Part shown: positions 1-9,246 of the stretch, piece after piece
Position numbering within the stretch: the first letter of the stretch is position 1
How the letters are laid out: each line of letters opens with the position of its first letter
Source: Burkholderiaceae bacterium
GTDB taxonomy: Bacteria; Pseudomonadota; Gammaproteobacteria; Burkholderiales; Burkholderiaceae_C
Assembly: GCA_023954035.1 (NCBI GenBank)
Contig: JAMLIT010000009.1
Location: forward strand, 25,064 to 89,063
Direction: 5' to 3'
Length of the DNA stretch: 64,000 nucleotides
Notes under the pieces: model-generated
The model's database searches: none
Seen by the model: only the letters and a program-made list of their open reading frames with translations
Told to the model about the DNA's origin: nothing
Made by a program: the position numbers and the translations under genes

Positions 1-11
1 ATGAGAGTAGG

Positions 12-707
12 TCAGACGATCCGCAGGCGCAGCGGCGCCAGGCCGTCGACGCCGCCCTCGAGGAGGTCGCCGGGCCGCACTGCGCCCACGCCAGCCGGGG
101 TGCCGGTGTAGATGAGGTCGCCCGGCACGAGCTGCCAGGCCCTGGAGAGATGCTCGATCACTTCGCCGACGCTCCAGATCAACTGCGCCACGTGGCTGCG
201 CTGGCGCTCTTCGCCATTGACCTTGAGCCAGATGGCGGCCCGGGCCACATCGAGCGCCTGCCCTGCCGGGGTGATGGGCGTGATGGGCGCGCTGGCGTCG
301 AAACCCTTGCCAATGCACCAGGGGCGGCCCTGCTTTTTCATCTCGCCCTGCAGGTCGCGGCGGGTCATGTCCAGGCCCACGGCGTAGCCGAAGATGTGCT
401 TGGGAGCATCGGCCGCAGCGATGTTGCCTCCGCCCTCGCCGATGGCGACCACCAGTTCGACCTCGTGGTGCAGGTCCTGCGTCAGGCTGGGGTAGGGCAG
501 GAGCGCCGGCTCGTCGGTGGCCGCCAGAACCAGCGCATCGGCAGGTTTCAGGAAGAAAAACGGCGGCTCGCGGCCGGTGAACCCCATCTCCCTGGCGTGG
601 TCCTCGTAGTTGCGGCCCACGCAGTAGATGCGGTGCACGGGAAAGCGGGACTCGGTGCCCAGCACCGGAACACTGGTGACGGGCGGTGGCGGAAATACGT
701 AGTTCAT
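12..707 (-). CDS. Fumarylacetoacetate hydrolase (FAH) family protein
   Basis: Cytosolic FAH-superfamily enzyme of 231 residues. The family hydrolyses, decarboxylates or isomerises 2-oxo acids from aromatic-ring breakdown, such as fumarylpyruvate or homoprotocatechuate products. Visible signatures are GRNY at residues 31-34, the metal ligands Glu82 and Glu84 in HHEVEL, and Asp113 in GLDMTRRD. The length fits single-domain bacterial members. The gene is divergent from pgeF (62-bp gap) and has no ring-cleavage neighbours here, so the substrate is not assigned. Fumarylpyruvate hydrolase is the best single guess. Confidence 0.85.
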   Translation of the reverse strand: MNYVFPPPPVTSVPVLGTESRFPVHRIYCVGRNYEDHAREMGFTGREPPFFFLKPADALVLAATDEPALLPYPSLTQDLHHEVELVVAIGEGGGNIAAADAPKHIFGYAVGLDMTRRDLQGEMKKQGRPWCIGKGFDASAPITPITPAGQALDVARAAIWLKVNGEERQRSHVAQLIWSVGEVIEHLSRAWQLVPGDLIYTGTPAGVGAVRPGDLLEGGVDGLAPLRLRIV

Positions 708-769
708 GGAAGGCCTTTTGCACGGCCGGCCTGGGGGCGGCGCTAGCGTGCGTCGCTACACTCGCGCCC

Positions 770-1636
770 ATGCCGCAAAACCCCCATTGTTACCGCGCGG
801 CGGCGCTTTCGCTGTCTGAGGGCGATTGCTTGCGTCCCGACTGGCCTGCCCCCGCCAAGGTTCACGCCTTGTGCAGCACGCGCACCGGTGGCGTCAGCCG
901 CGCTGCATTTGCCAGCATGAACCTGGGCGACCACGTGGGCGATGCACCCGAAGCGGTACAAACCAATCGCCAGCGCCTGCAAGCCACTCTGGCCCAGGTG
1001 ACCCCGGGCGCGCGGCCCGTCTTCCTGCAGCAGGTCCATGGGACGCAGGTGGTGGAACTGGTTCCCGACCTGGCCGATGGCGTTTGCGCCGACGCTGCGC
1101 TGACGGCTCACACCGGCCTGGCCTGCACCGTCATGGTCGCCGACTGCCTGCCGGTGCTGATCACCGACCGCGCGGGCCGCGCCGTCGCAGCCGCGCACGC
1201 CGGCTGGCGCGGGCTGCTCGGCGGGGTGCTGGAGGCGGTTTTAGCGCGTTTTTGCCCTCTAGCGCTCATGGATAAAGCGTCAGACGCTATCGGTTCAAGA
1301 GCGCCGCTGGATCCGGCCGAGGTCCTCGTGTGGCTCGGCCCCTGCATTGGCCCGCAGGCTTTTGAAGTCGGTGCCGAGGTGCGTGCGGCCTTCTGCGCTA
1401 CCGACCCGCAAGCTGCAGCCTGCTTTGTGCCCCAGGCCGGGAATCGATTTCTGGCCGACCTGCCCGGGCTGGCGCGCCAGCGGCTTGCGGCATTGGGCGT
1501 GCAGTCGGTGTTCGGCAACGACGGCAGCGATGCCTGGTGCACCGTGGCCCAGTCCTCACGTTTCTTCTCGCACCGGCTGGCCGGTGGACGCGCCGGGGGC
1601 ACCGGGCGCATGGCCGCCTGCATCTGGATCGGCTGA
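770..1636 (+). CDS. pgeF: PgeF/YfiH-type peptidoglycan editing factor (laccase-domain purine nucleoside phosphorylase family)
   Basis: Cytosolic multicopper-oxidase-fold (DUF152) protein. E. coli YfiH removes wrongly incorporated L-Ser from UDP-MurNAc peptides; relatives act as purine nucleoside phosphorylases. The zinc-site residues are visible: Cys126 in DCLPVL and His143 in HAGWRG (the usual 17-residue spacing), with LGPCIGP around Cys192. I chose the ATG at 770 because the N-terminal extension possible from 686 runs back across the divergent promoter region. Residues about 160-178 are encoded by a copy of the dispersed repeat (1249-1302) and form an insertion in a loop just before LDPAEVLVWLGPC. 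The 3' end overlaps the convergent small membrane-protein gene by 81 bp. Confidence 0.9.
   Translation: MPQNPHCYRAAALSLSEGDCLRPDWPAPAKVHALCSTRTGGVSRAAFASMNLGDHVGDAPEAVQTNRQRLQATLAQVTPGARPVFLQQVHGTQVVELVPDLADGVCADAALTAHTGLACTVMVADCLPVLITDRAGRAVAAAHAGWRGLLGGVLEAVLARFCPLALMDKASDAIGSRAPLDPAEVLVWLGPCIGPQAFEVGAEVRAAFCATDPQAAACFVPQAGNRFLADLPGLARQRLAALGVQSVFGNDGSDAWCTVAQSSRFFSHRLAGGRAGGTGRMAACIWIG
1249..1302 (+). repeat. Dispersed repeat copy 1, inside pgeF
   Basis: Forward copy of the Comamonadaceae-type short repeat: T-run, GCCCTCTAGCGCT, a spacer containing GGATAAAGCG, GACGCTAT and a 3' AGC. It is read in frame within pgeF as a low-conservation loop. Seven further copies lie at 6043, 6461, 8996, 23566, 36724, 41230 and 42851. 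Confidence 0.65.
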
Positions 1637-1885
1637 AGCGCTGTCCCGTGGCGGCGCCACTGCGGCGCTTTCCATCTCGGCGGCCCGTTCCTGCATCTCG
1701 CGCGCAGCGTGCATCCTGCGCTTGCGGCCCGGCGTGCCCAGGATGTACACCAGGATCGAAAGCGGCAGCAGCCCGTAGAGAACGAAAGTGAGCACCGCAC
1801 CCAGGACGCTGCCCGTGGGGCTGCTGGCCTCGGCAACGGCCATCAGCACGGTCACGTACAACCACGCAATCACAACCAAGTACAT
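1556..1885 (-). CDS. Small two-helix membrane protein, function unknown
   Basis: 109-residue protein that I cannot name. Two hydrophobic helices (about residues 2-20 and 28-50, the second with VLYGLLPLSILVYILG) are followed by a basic GRKRRMH stop-transfer segment and a charged, then Ala/Pro/Gly-rich cytoplasmic tail. Its 3' end overlaps the end of pgeF in the convergent direction. The upstream 100 bp is shared with the divergent phaC promoter. The hydrophobic pattern supports a real gene, but no function is inferred. Confidence 0.65.
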   Translation of the reverse strand: MYLVVIAWLYVTVLMAVAEASSPTGSVLGAVLTFVLYGLLPLSILVYILGTPGRKRRMHAAREMQERAAEMESAAVAPPRDSASADPDAGGHAPGAPGASTGQPVREET

Positions 1886-1987
1886 TCAAACTCCCGAGTC
1901 AGCCAGGCGAGGGCCAGAGAGCGGTACGATAGCAGTGGCGCCAGCATTGCGGCGCGCCCGCCGCAAGCGCCCCCATGAGGAGACAGC

Positions 1988-3694
1988 ATGAGTTCCGATT
2001 CGCTTTGGGTCCAAAGCGCCCAGCAGTTCCAGCAGGTTTTTGGCGAGAGCTGGCAGCGCGCGCTGCAGGCCTTTCAGCAGATCGAGTTGCCTGCCCTGGC
2101 CGGGACGGACGCGGCCCCTGCGATCCGCCTGGCACCCGACAAGCTGCAGACTTTGCAAAAACAGTACGTGGAGGAAGCGGCCAAACTCTGGGCCGAGGGC
2201 CTGCTGGCGCAGCAGCCGCCGTCGGACAAGCGTTTTGCCGGCGAAGGCTGGTCCAGCAATCCGGTGGCGGCGTTCTCGGCTGCGGCCTACCTGCTCAATG
2301 CCCGAACGCTGATGGGGCTGACCGACGCCATCGAGGGCGACGAGAAAACCCGTGCCCAGGTGCGCTTTGGTGTCGAGCAATGGATTGCCGCCATGGCACC
2401 CAGCAACTTTCTCGCCTTCAATGCCGAAGCCCAGCGCAAGGCCATCGAGACGCGCGGAGAGAGCATTGCCAAAGGCATGGCCAACCTGATGCACGACATG
2501 CGCCAGGGCCATGTGTCCATGACCGACGAGAGCCTGTTTGAAGTGGGCCGCAATGTGGCGACCACCGAGGGCGCCGTGGTCTACGAGAACGCGCTGTTCC
2601 AGCTCATCGAATACAAGCCGCTGACGGACAAGGTCTTCGAGCGGCCGTTCCTGCTGGTGCCGCCGTGCATCAACAAGTTCTACATTCTCGATCTGCAGCC
2701 CGAGAACTCGCTCATCCGTTACAGCGTGGCCCAGGGCCACCACACCTTCGTCGTGAGCTGGCGCAACCCCGACCAGTCACTGGCCGACAAGACCTGGGAC
2801 GACTACGTCGAGCACGGGGCCATGCAGGCGATTGCGGTGGTCCGCGAAATCACCGGCGCGAGCCAGATCAATGCACTGGGCTTTTGCGTGGGAGGCACGA
2901 TCCTGAGCAACGCGCTGGCGGTGTACGCCGCGCGCGGCGAAGAACCAGTCACCAGCGCCACCTTCCTCACCACGCTGATCGACTTCACCGACACCGGCAT
3001 TCTGGACGTTTTCATCAGCGAGGCTTCCGTGCGCATGCGCGAGCTGCAAATGGGTCAGGGCGGCTTGATGAAGGGCAAGGACCTGGCGTGCACCTTCAGC
3101 TTCCTGCGCCCGAACGATCTGGTGTGGAACTACGTGGTCGGCAACTACCTTAAGGGCGAAACACCGCCGCCGTTTGACCTGTTGTACTGGAACAGCGACA
3201 GCACCAATCTGCCCGGCCCGTTCTATGCCTGGTATTTGCGCAACACCTACCTGGAGAACAACATGGTCCAGCCCGGCAAGCTGACCGTGTGCGGCGAAAA
3301 GCTCGACCTGCGCAAGGTCAAGCTCCCGGTCTACATCTACGGCTCGCGCGAAGACCACATCGTGCCCATCACGGCGGCCTATGCCAGCACCCAGGTCCTG
3401 CCGGGCAAAAAGCGCTTTGTCATGGGGGCTTCGGGCCACATCGCCGGTGTCATCAATCCGCCGTCAGCCAACAAACGCATGCACTGGGTTCGCGAGGATG
3501 GCAAATTCCCCGCCTCGCTGGACGCCTGGCTCGAAGGCGCGACCGAGCACAAGGGCAGTTGGTGGCCCGATTGGTCCGATTGGCTGGCGGGCCACGCCGG
3601 CAGACAGGTCGCGGCGCCCAAGCGCTATGGCAAGGGCGCGAAGTTCAAAGTCATCGAGCCGGCCCCTGGCCGCTACGTCAAGCAGAAAGCCTGA
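1988..3694 (+). CDS. phaC: Class I polyhydroxyalkanoate synthase PhaC
   Basis: Polymerises (R)-3-hydroxyacyl-CoA (mainly 3-hydroxybutyryl-CoA) into PHA on the granule surface. It has 568 residues; class I enzymes are usually about 560-600. The lipase-like box GFCVGG holds the nucleophile Cys300. The triad is completed by Asp456 (REDHIVP) and His484 (SGHIAG). Trp/Tyr-rich stretches typical of PhaC (SWRNPDQS, DLLYWNSDSTNLPGP) are present. A strong GAGGAGA ribosome site precedes the ATG. It is the first gene of phaCAB, with phaA 27 bp downstream. No phasin or phaR gene is linked within the window. Confidence 0.97.
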   Translation: MSSDSLWVQSAQQFQQVFGESWQRALQAFQQIELPALAGTDAAPAIRLAPDKLQTLQKQYVEEAAKLWAEGLLAQQPPSDKRFAGEGWSSNPVAAFSAAAYLLNARTLMGLTDAIEGDEKTRAQVRFGVEQWIAAMAPSNFLAFNAEAQRKAIETRGESIAKGMANLMHDMRQGHVSMTDESLFEVGRNVATTEGAVVYENALFQLIEYKPLTDKVFERPFLLVPPCINKFYILDLQPENSLIRYSVAQGHHTFVVSWRNPDQSLADKTWDDYVEHGAMQAIAVVREITGASQINALGFCVGGTILSNALAVYAARGEEPVTSATFLTTLIDFTDTGILDVFISEASVRMRELQMGQGGLMKGKDLACTFSFLRPNDLVWNYVVGNYLKGETPPPFDLLYWNSDSTNLPGPFYAWYLRNTYLENNMVQPGKLTVCGEKLDLRKVKLPVYIYGSREDHIVPITAAYASTQVLPGKKRFVMGASGHIAGVINPPSANKRMHWVREDGKFPASLDAWLEGATEHKGSWWPDWSDWLAGHAGRQVAAPKRYGKGAKFKVIEPAPGRYVKQKA

Positions 3695-3721
3695 ATCCGT
3701 TTTTCAATAGAGGACAACACC

Positions 3722-4900
3722 ATGGAAGACATCGTCATCGTTTCCGCCGCCCGCACCGCCGTGGGCAAGTTCGGCGGCGCGCTCGCCAAAACGCCGGCCA
3801 CCGAACTGGGCAGCATCGTCATCAAGGAGGCCATTGCCCGCGCCGGCGTCGGTCTGGACCAGATTGGCGAGGTCATCATGGGCCAGGTGCTCACTGCCGG
3901 CGTCGGCCAGAACCCGGCGCGCCAGGCCATGATGAAGGCGGGCGTGGCCAGGGAGACGCCTGCGCTCACCATCAACGCCGTCTGCGGCTCCGGGCTCAAG
4001 TCCGTAATGCTGGCGGCCCAGGCCATCGCCACGGGCGACAGCGAAATCGTCGTGGCCGGTGGCCAGGAAAACATGAGCTTCTCGCCCCACGTGCTGAACG
4101 GCTCGCGCGATGGCCAACGCATGGGCGATTGGAAGATGGTCGACAGCATGATCGTCGATGGGCTGTGGGATGTGTACAACCAGTACCACATGGGTATTAC
4201 GGCGGAGAACGTCGCCAAGCAATATGGCATCACGCGCGAAATGCAGGATGCGCTCGCCCTCGCCAGCCAGCAAAAGGCGGCAGCGGCCCAGGACGCAGGC
4301 CGTTTCGTGGATGAAATCGTCAGCGTCAGCATTCCTCAGCGCAAGGGCGATCCTGTGGTGTTCAACGCCGACGAATACCTCAACCGCAAGAGCAACGCCG
4401 AAGCGCTCGCCGGTCTGCGTCCGGCGTTTGACAAGGGTGGCAGTGTCACGGCGGGCAACGCTTCGGGCATCAACGACGGCGCGGCCGCGGTGGTGGTGAT
4501 GAGCGCCAAGAAGGCGGCTGCGCTCGGCCTCAAGCCCCTGGCGCGCATAGCCGCCTACGGCACCAGCGGGCTGGACCCTGCCATCATGGGCATGGGCCCG
4601 GTGTCTGCCACCCGCAAGGCCCTGCAGCGGGCGGGATGGACCGCCGGCGACATCGACCTGTTCGAGCTGAACGAAGCCTTTGGTGCCCAGGCCTGTGCGG
4701 TCAACAAGGAGCTTGCCATCGACCCGTCCAAGGTGAACGTCAATGGCGGCGCCATTGCCATTGGCCACCCCATTGGCGCCTCAGGCTGTCGCATCCTCGT
4801 CACCCTGCTGCACGAAATGCAGCGCCGCGATGCCAAAAAAGGCCTGGCGGCGCTGTGTATCGGCGGTGGCATGGGCGTGGCCATGGCGCTGGAGCGCTGA
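3722..4900 (+). CDS. phaA: Acetyl-CoA C-acetyltransferase (beta-ketothiolase) PhaA
   Basis: Condenses two acetyl-CoA to acetoacetyl-CoA, the first step of PHB synthesis; a cytosolic tetramer in the family. It has 392 residues, the normal length. The catalytic set is visible: acyl-enzyme Cys88 in [10 protein letters not shown], His349 in GHPIGASG and Cys379 in LCIGGGMG. It lies between phaC and phaB on the same strand. The spacing to phaB (121 bp) is longer than to phaC, but I see no terminator there, so co-transcription is likely. Confidence 0.96.
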   Translation: MEDIVIVSAARTAVGKFGGALAKTPATELGSIVIKEAIARAGVGLDQIGEVIMGQVLTAGVGQNPARQAMMKAGVARETPALTINAVCGSGLKSVMLAAQAIATGDSEIVVAGGQENMSFSPHVLNGSRDGQRMGDWKMVDSMIVDGLWDVYNQYHMGITAENVAKQYGITREMQDALALASQQKAAAAQDAGRFVDEIVSVSIPQRKGDPVVFNADEYLNRKSNAEALAGLRPAFDKGGSVTAGNASGINDGAAAVVVMSAKKAAALGLKPLARIAAYGTSGLDPAIMGMGPVSATRKALQRAGWTAGDIDLFELNEAFGAQACAVNKELAIDPSKVNVNGGAIAIGHPIGASGCRILVTLLHEMQRRDAKKGLAALCIGGGMGVAMALER

Positions 4901-5021
4901 GCGGCGGCGCCACGTTCTGCAACAAAATCGCGCCCGCCTTGGTGTTTACCTTCAGGGCTTGGGCGCCAAACGCCGCTAGAGTCGAATCCATCGGCCATGC
5001 ATTCAACAAGGGGAGATCACA

Positions 5022-5759
5022 ATGGGTCAAAAAGTAGCGTACGTCACGGGCGGCATGGGTGGAATCGGAACAGCCATCTGCCAGCGCCTGCACAAGGACG
5101 GGTTCAAGGTCATTGCCGGATGCGGCCCGACGCGCGACCATGAAAAATGGATTGGCGAGCAAAAAGAGCTGGGCTACACCTTCTATGCCTCGGTGGGCAA
5201 CGTCGGTGACTGGGATTCCACGGTCGAGGCTTTCTCCAAGACCAAGGCCGAGCACGGAAGCATCGACGTGCTGGTCAACAACGCCGGCATCACCCGCGAC
5301 CGCATGTTCATCAAGATGTCGCGCGAAGACTGGGACGCCGTCATCGAGACCAACCTCAACAGCATGTTCAACGTCACCAAGCAGGTGGTCGCCGACATGG
5401 TGGAAAAGGGCTGGGGCCGCATTGTCAACATCAGCAGCGTCAACGGGGAGAAGGGCCAGGCCGGCCAGACCAACTATTCGGCCGCCAAGGCCGGAATGCA
5501 CGGGTTTTCAATGGCCCTGGCGCAGGAGCTGGCCACCAAGGGCGTGACGGTGAACACCGTGAGCCCGGGCTACATCGGTACCGACATGGTCAAGGCCATC
5601 CGCCCCGACGTGCTGGAAAAAATCGTTGCCACCGTCCCCGTCAAGCGCCTGGGCGAGCCCAGCGAAATCGCCTCCATCATTGCCTGGCTGGCATCCGACG
5701 AAGGTGGCTATGCCACCGGCGCCGACTTCTCGGTCAATGGCGGTCTGCACATGGGCTGA
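5022..5759 (+). CDS. phaB: Acetoacetyl-CoA reductase PhaB
   Basis: NADPH-dependent short-chain dehydrogenase/reductase that reduces acetoacetyl-CoA to (R)-3-hydroxybutyryl-CoA for PhaC. It has 245 residues. The glycine-rich cofactor motif (TGGMGGIG) is at the N-terminus, NNAGITRD about residues 87-94, the catalytic Ser in NISSVNG and YSAAKAG supplies the Tyr and Lys. An AAGGGGAG ribosome site precedes the ATG. It is the last gene of the operon, with a strong intrinsic terminator 27 bp after the stop codon. Confidence 0.97.
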   Translation: MGQKVAYVTGGMGGIGTAICQRLHKDGFKVIAGCGPTRDHEKWIGEQKELGYTFYASVGNVGDWDSTVEAFSKTKAEHGSIDVLVNNAGITRDRMFIKMSREDWDAVIETNLNSMFNVTKQVVADMVEKGWGRIVNISSVNGEKGQAGQTNYSAAKAGMHGFSMALAQELATKGVTVNTVSPGYIGTDMVKAIRPDVLEKIVATVPVKRLGEPSEIASIIAWLASDEGGYATGADFSVNGGLHMG

Positions 5760-5786
5760 ACTTGCGAGGGCCCATCGGGCCCAGCA

Positions 5787-5821
5787 AAAAACCCCGCTCA
5801 GCAGCGCTCAGCGGGGTTTTT
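5787..5821 (+). terminator. Intrinsic terminator of the phaCAB operon
   Basis: Perfect 12-bp stem AAAAACCCCGCT / AGCGGGGTTTTT with an 11-nt loop and a T-run. It ends phaCAB. The flanking A-run means it could also work on the opposite strand. Confidence 0.9.
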
Positions 5822-6143
5822 CTTGTCTGAAAGCTCCAGCGAGGCTGGGAGAGAATCAGAATCGAGCCGGTGCGCGTTTGCGATCGCGCTCGTCTTCGGG
5901 CCATGCGCAGAGAACAAAAGGGGTGTTGGTCATGCTGGGGTAACTCCTGAGATGGAGCTACAACGGCGGCTGAGGGGGCAGGGTTGACACGCGGTGCAGA
6001 TAAAAATGCAACTAGGTAATAACCCGGTAAGCAAATGATCAGTCGCTACGTTTTAGATAGCTAAAAAACTAATCCAGATAAGCGCTAGATCGAAAAAACC
6101 CTGCAATTTGCATTCTCCGGGCATTCCGGTCTGCAGCCCCCGC
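5822..6143. other. Intergenic stretch between phaB and the ABC-F gene
   Basis: Gene-free stretch between the convergent phaB and ABC-F genes. It contains the dispersed repeat copy at 6043-6101 and otherwise no coding signal, RNA gene or operator that I recognise. Short open frames here have no ribosome site. Confidence 0.6.
6043..6101 (-). repeat. Dispersed repeat copy 2, intergenic
   Basis: Reverse-orientation copy. Read on the minus strand it gives TTTTTTCGATCTAGCGCTTA, a spacer, then TTAGCTATCTAAAACGTAGC. It lies 3' of the ABC-F gene and is the copy closest to the presumed full element. Confidence 0.65.
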
Positions 6144-8186
6144 TTACGCGGCCTGCGCCGCAGCCTCCAGCGCTGCCGAAAGTTCCAGCCAACGCTCTTC
6201 CAGCCGCTGGGTTTCTTCGACCGCCGCCTTGAGCCGGCGGCCGCATTCGGCGATGTCGGCGGGTGCCAGGTGGGTAGAGAGTTTGGCCTCCATCTCGGTG
6301 CGCTCCTGGGCCAGCTGCGGCAGACGCTGGTCGATGCGTTCCAACTCCTGCCGCAGCGGCCGCAAGGCCTGGGCCTGCTGCGCGCGAGCCTGCGCGGCGT
6401 GGCGGCGCTGCTCGCGCGCGTCCGGTGAGGGTGCAGAAGGTGCAGCCCACTTTTCTGACGATTTTTTGCCTCCAGCGCTTGCTGCGCTTACGGAAGCAGC
6501 TACACTTTGAATAGCAGACGGGGTGGCTTCCTCTGCCGGCGCTTGCGCCTCACTGCGGGCCAGTTCGCGCTGGCGCCTGGCTTCGTCGAGCAGGTAGCGC
6601 TGGTAGTCGTCCAGATCGCCGTCGAACGGTCCCACCGCCCCGCGCCCCACCATCCAGAACTCGTCGCACACGGCGCGCAGCAGGGCGCGGTCGTGGCTGA
6701 CCAGCATGACGGTGCCTTCGAACTCGTTGAGCGCCATGGACAGCGCCTCGCGCGTGGCCAAGTCGAGGTGGTTGGTGGGCTCGTCCAGCAGCAGCAGGTT
6801 GGGGCGCTGCCAGACGATCATGGCCAGCACCAGGCGAGCCTTTTCGCCGCCGCTCATGCTGCCCACGCTCTGCTTGACCATGTCGCCGCTGAAGTTGAAG
6901 CTGCCCAGGTAGCTGCGCAAATCCTGCTCCCGGCTGGGCTCGCGGCTGTTCGGGCCAAGCTCGCGGGCCAGGCGGATCATGTGCTCGAGCGGGTTCTCCT
7001 GCGGGCGCAGCACGTCGAGTTCCTGCTGGGCGAAGTAGCCGATCTGCAGGCCCTTGCCTTCGGTGATGGTGCCCGCCAGCGGAGCCATGGTGCGGGCAAT
7101 GGTCTTGACCAGGGTGGATTTGCCCTGGCCATTGGCGCCCAGGATGCCGATGCGCTGGCCGGCCAGCACGCTGCGGCTGACGTTGTGCAGAATGGTTGTT
7201 TCCACACCGTCCTCGCCCAGGTAGCCGAACGAGGCGTCGCTGATGGCCAGCATGGGGTTGGGCAGGTTGGTCGGTTCCTTGAATTCAAAGGTGAATTCGG
7301 CGTCGGCCAGCACCGGGGCGATCTTTTCCATGCGCTCCAAGGCCTTGACCCGGCTTTGTGCCTGCTTGGCCTTGCTGGCCTTGGCCTTGAAGCGAGCGAT
7401 GAACTTTTGCAGGTGGGCGATCTTGTCCTGCTGCTTGGCAAAGCTCGCCTGCTGCAGTTCGAGCTGCTCGGCACGCAGGTCCTCGAACTTGCTGTAGTTG
7501 CCGCCATAGCGCGTGAGCTGGGCTTGGTCGATGTGCAGGGTGACGTCGGTCACGGCGTCGAGGAATTCGCGGTCGTGGCTGATGACGATCATCGTGCCCT
7601 CGTAGCGCTTGAGCCAGGCTTCCAGCCAGACGAGCGCGTCCAAATCGAGGTGGTTGGTGGGTTCGTCCAGCAGCAGCAGGTCGCTGGGGCACATCAGCGC
7701 GCGGGCCAGTTGCAGGCGCATGCGCCAACCCCCGGAGAAGCTGCTCACGGGTTTGTCCAGCTCCGGCACCTTGAACCCCAGGCCCAGAATCAGCGCCTGG
7801 GCGCGTGGCACGGCGTCGTGGGCGCCGGCGTCGTGCAGGTCGGTGTAGGCGTGGGCAATGGCCATGCCGTCGTCCTGCGCTTCGGCCTGGGCGAGCTGGG
7901 CTTGCACTTCCATGAGCCGGGTGTCGCCGGCGACGACGAAATCCGTCGCGGGCTGGTCGGTTTCCGGCATGTCTTGCGCCACTTGGGACATGCGCCACTG
8001 GGGCGGGATGAAGAAGTCACCACCGTCCTCGTGCAGACCGCCGTTGAACAGGGCGAACAGACTGGACTTGCCAGCGCCATTGCGGCCGACCAGGCCGACG
8101 TGTTCTCCGGGATTGATGGTGGTGTTGACGCGGTCGAGCAGCACTTTGGCGCCGCGGCGAAGAATGACGTTTTTGAGAGTGATCAT
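6144..8186 (-). CDS. ABC-F family ATPase (YheS-like), two ABC domains
   Basis: Soluble ABC-F protein of 680 residues without membrane domains. The family acts on the ribosome (translation factors and antibiotic protection). Two nucleotide-binding domains are visible: Walker A GRNGAGKSS and GANGQGKST, signatures FSGGWRMRLQLA and MSGGEKARLVLA, and Walker B LLLLDEPTNHLDL in both. A charged inter-domain linker (about 225-300) and a C-terminal Gln/Arg-rich coiled coil (about 590-680) are typical of YheS/Uup types; MITLKNVILRRG at the start favours YheS. I placed the start at the ATG at 8186 because the upstream frame is shadow of prmB. The linker before the coiled coil includes a repeat copy (6461-6516). 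Confidence 0.92.
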   Translation of the reverse strand: MITLKNVILRRGAKVLLDRVNTTINPGEHVGLVGRNGAGKSSLFALFNGGLHEDGGDFFIPPQWRMSQVAQDMPETDQPATDFVVAGDTRLMEVQAQLAQAEAQDDGMAIAHAYTDLHDAGAHDAVPRAQALILGLGFKVPELDKPVSSFSGGWRMRLQLARALMCPSDLLLLDEPTNHLDLDALVWLEAWLKRYEGTMIVISHDREFLDAVTDVTLHIDQAQLTRYGGNYSKFEDLRAEQLELQQASFAKQQDKIAHLQKFIARFKAKASKAKQAQSRVKALERMEKIAPVLADAEFTFEFKEPTNLPNPMLAISDASFGYLGEDGVETTILHNVSRSVLAGQRIGILGANGQGKSTLVKTIARTMAPLAGTITEGKGLQIGYFAQQELDVLRPQENPLEHMIRLARELGPNSREPSREQDLRSYLGSFNFSGDMVKQSVGSMSGGEKARLVLAMIVWQRPNLLLLDEPTNHLDLATREALSMALNEFEGTVMLVSHDRALLRAVCDEFWMVGRGAVGPFDGDLDDYQRYLLDEARRQRELARSEAQAPAEEATPSAIQSVAASVSAASAGGKKSSEKWAAPSAPSPDAREQRRHAAQARAQQAQALRPLRQELERIDQRLPQLAQERTEMEAKLSTHLAPADIAECGRRLKAAVEETQRLEERWLELSAALEAAAQAA
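6461..6516 (+). repeat. Dispersed repeat copy 3, inside the ABC-F gene
   Basis: Copy reading ATTTTTTGCCTCCAGCGCTT, a spacer, then GCAGCTACACTTTGAATAGC on the plus strand, antisense to the gene. It encodes a Ser/Ala-rich segment of the linker before the C-terminal coiled coil and keeps the reading frame. Confidence 0.6.
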
Positions 8187-8319
8187 GAAATGGAAAACTT
8201 TGGGGCGATTATCCCGCCTGCGTCCGGCCTGGCCGAATGCGGGGGAACAGCCTTCGAAAAGATGTGCGAGGCGCCACCCGCGCACGGACGGGGCGCCGGG
8301 CGACGTAGATCCGCCGCAG

Positions 8320-9246
8320 CTAACGCAGGCCGGCGCTGTTGCGCAGGGCGGCCTGAGTAATGAGCAGCACCTGGTCGGCGCCGGCGCTGGTCCCTTGCCA
8401 ATACACCGGCAGCGCGGGGAAGGCCGCTTCGAAATGCTGGCGCTCGTTGCCGATCTCCAGCAGCAGGACGCCGTCTTCCGAGAGCTTCTCCGGCAGCTCG
8501 CGCAGCAGGCGGCGAATGAAATCCATGCCGTCGCTGCCGCCGGCCAGTGCCAGGGCGGGCTCGGCGCGGTATTCCGGGGGCAACGTCTGCATGCTTGCCT
8601 CATTCACGTAAGGCGGGTTGCAGAGCACCAGGTCCCAGGGTCCCGGCAGGGCCGCCAGGCCGTCGGATTCCACCAGCGCAATCCGCGCCTGCATGCCGTG
8701 CCGGTCGACATTGATACGGGCCACGGCCAGCGCGTCGGCGGAAATGTCGGCGCCGGTGACCGCCACCTCGGGCCAGGCCATCGCGGCGAGCACGGCCAGG
8801 CTGCCGTTGCCGGTGCACAGATCAAGCACCTGGCGTGTGCTGTCGCTGAGGAAGGGGTCGATGCTGCCATCGGCAATCAGTTCGGCAATCAGGCTGCGCG
8901 GAACGATGCTGCGCTCGTCCACATAGAAGGGCACGCCTTGCAGCCAGGCCTCATGCGTGAGGTAGGCTGCGGGTTGGCGCGTGGCAATGCGTGCTTCAAA
9001 AAGTGTAGCTATCTGCGCAATATCTGCCTGCGCTAGAGGCCAATTTTCCTTTGAATCTGGCGCGTCCCCCAGTGGCGTATCGAGCGGCAGGCCCAGGCGC
9101 CAGAGCACCAGCCAGGCGGCTTCGTCGCGGGCATTGGTGGTGCCGTGGCCGAAGGACACGCCGGCCGCTTCGAGCAGGGCGGCACCCCAGGCGACCAGCG
9201 CCCCCAGCGTGGTGCCGGCGCGCGGCGGCAGCGTGGGCCCCCTCAT
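8320..9246 (-). CDS. prmB: Ribosomal protein L3 N5-glutamine methyltransferase PrmB
   Basis: SAM-dependent class I methyltransferase that methylates a glutamine of ribosomal protein L3. It has 308 residues: an N-terminal helical domain, then the Rossmann fold with [11 protein letters not shown] for SAM binding (about residues 142-152) and the catalytic NPPYVNE motif for glutamine recognition. PrmB is favoured over PrmC by length and by [18 protein letters not shown] after NPPY. The start overlaps the dapE stop by 4 bp, indicating translational coupling. A repeat copy (8996-9047) encodes part of the N-terminal helical domain. Confidence 0.92.
   Translation of the reverse strand: MRGPTLPPRAGTTLGALVAWGAALLEAAGVSFGHGTTNARDEAAWLVLWRLGLPLDTPLGDAPDSKENWPLAQADIAQIATLFEARIATRQPAAYLTHEAWLQGVPFYVDERSIVPRSLIAELIADGSIDPFLSDSTRQVLDLCTGNGSLAVLAAMAWPEVAVTGADISADALAVARINVDRHGMQARIALVESDGLAALPGPWDLVLCNPPYVNEASMQTLPPEYRAEPALALAGGSDGMDFIRRLLRELPEKLSEDGVLLLEIGNERQHFEAAFPALPVYWQGTSAGADQVLLITQAALRNSAGLR
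8996..9047 (-). repeat. Dispersed repeat copy 4, inside prmB
   Basis: On the coding strand it reads AATTGGCCTCTAGCGCAGG, a spacer, then GCGCAGATAGCTACACTTTT. It is translated in frame as part of the N-terminal helical domain ([14 protein letters not shown]). Confidence 0.6.

Noticed and set aside
5626-5943. 105-codon plus-strand frame across the end of phaB
   Set aside because: Runs through the phaCAB terminator hairpin and lacks a start signal.
6507-8360. 617-codon open frame antisense to the ABC-F gene
   Set aside because: Shadow of a GC-rich gene: no recognisable domain, the sense frame has clear ABC motifs, and no ribosome site.
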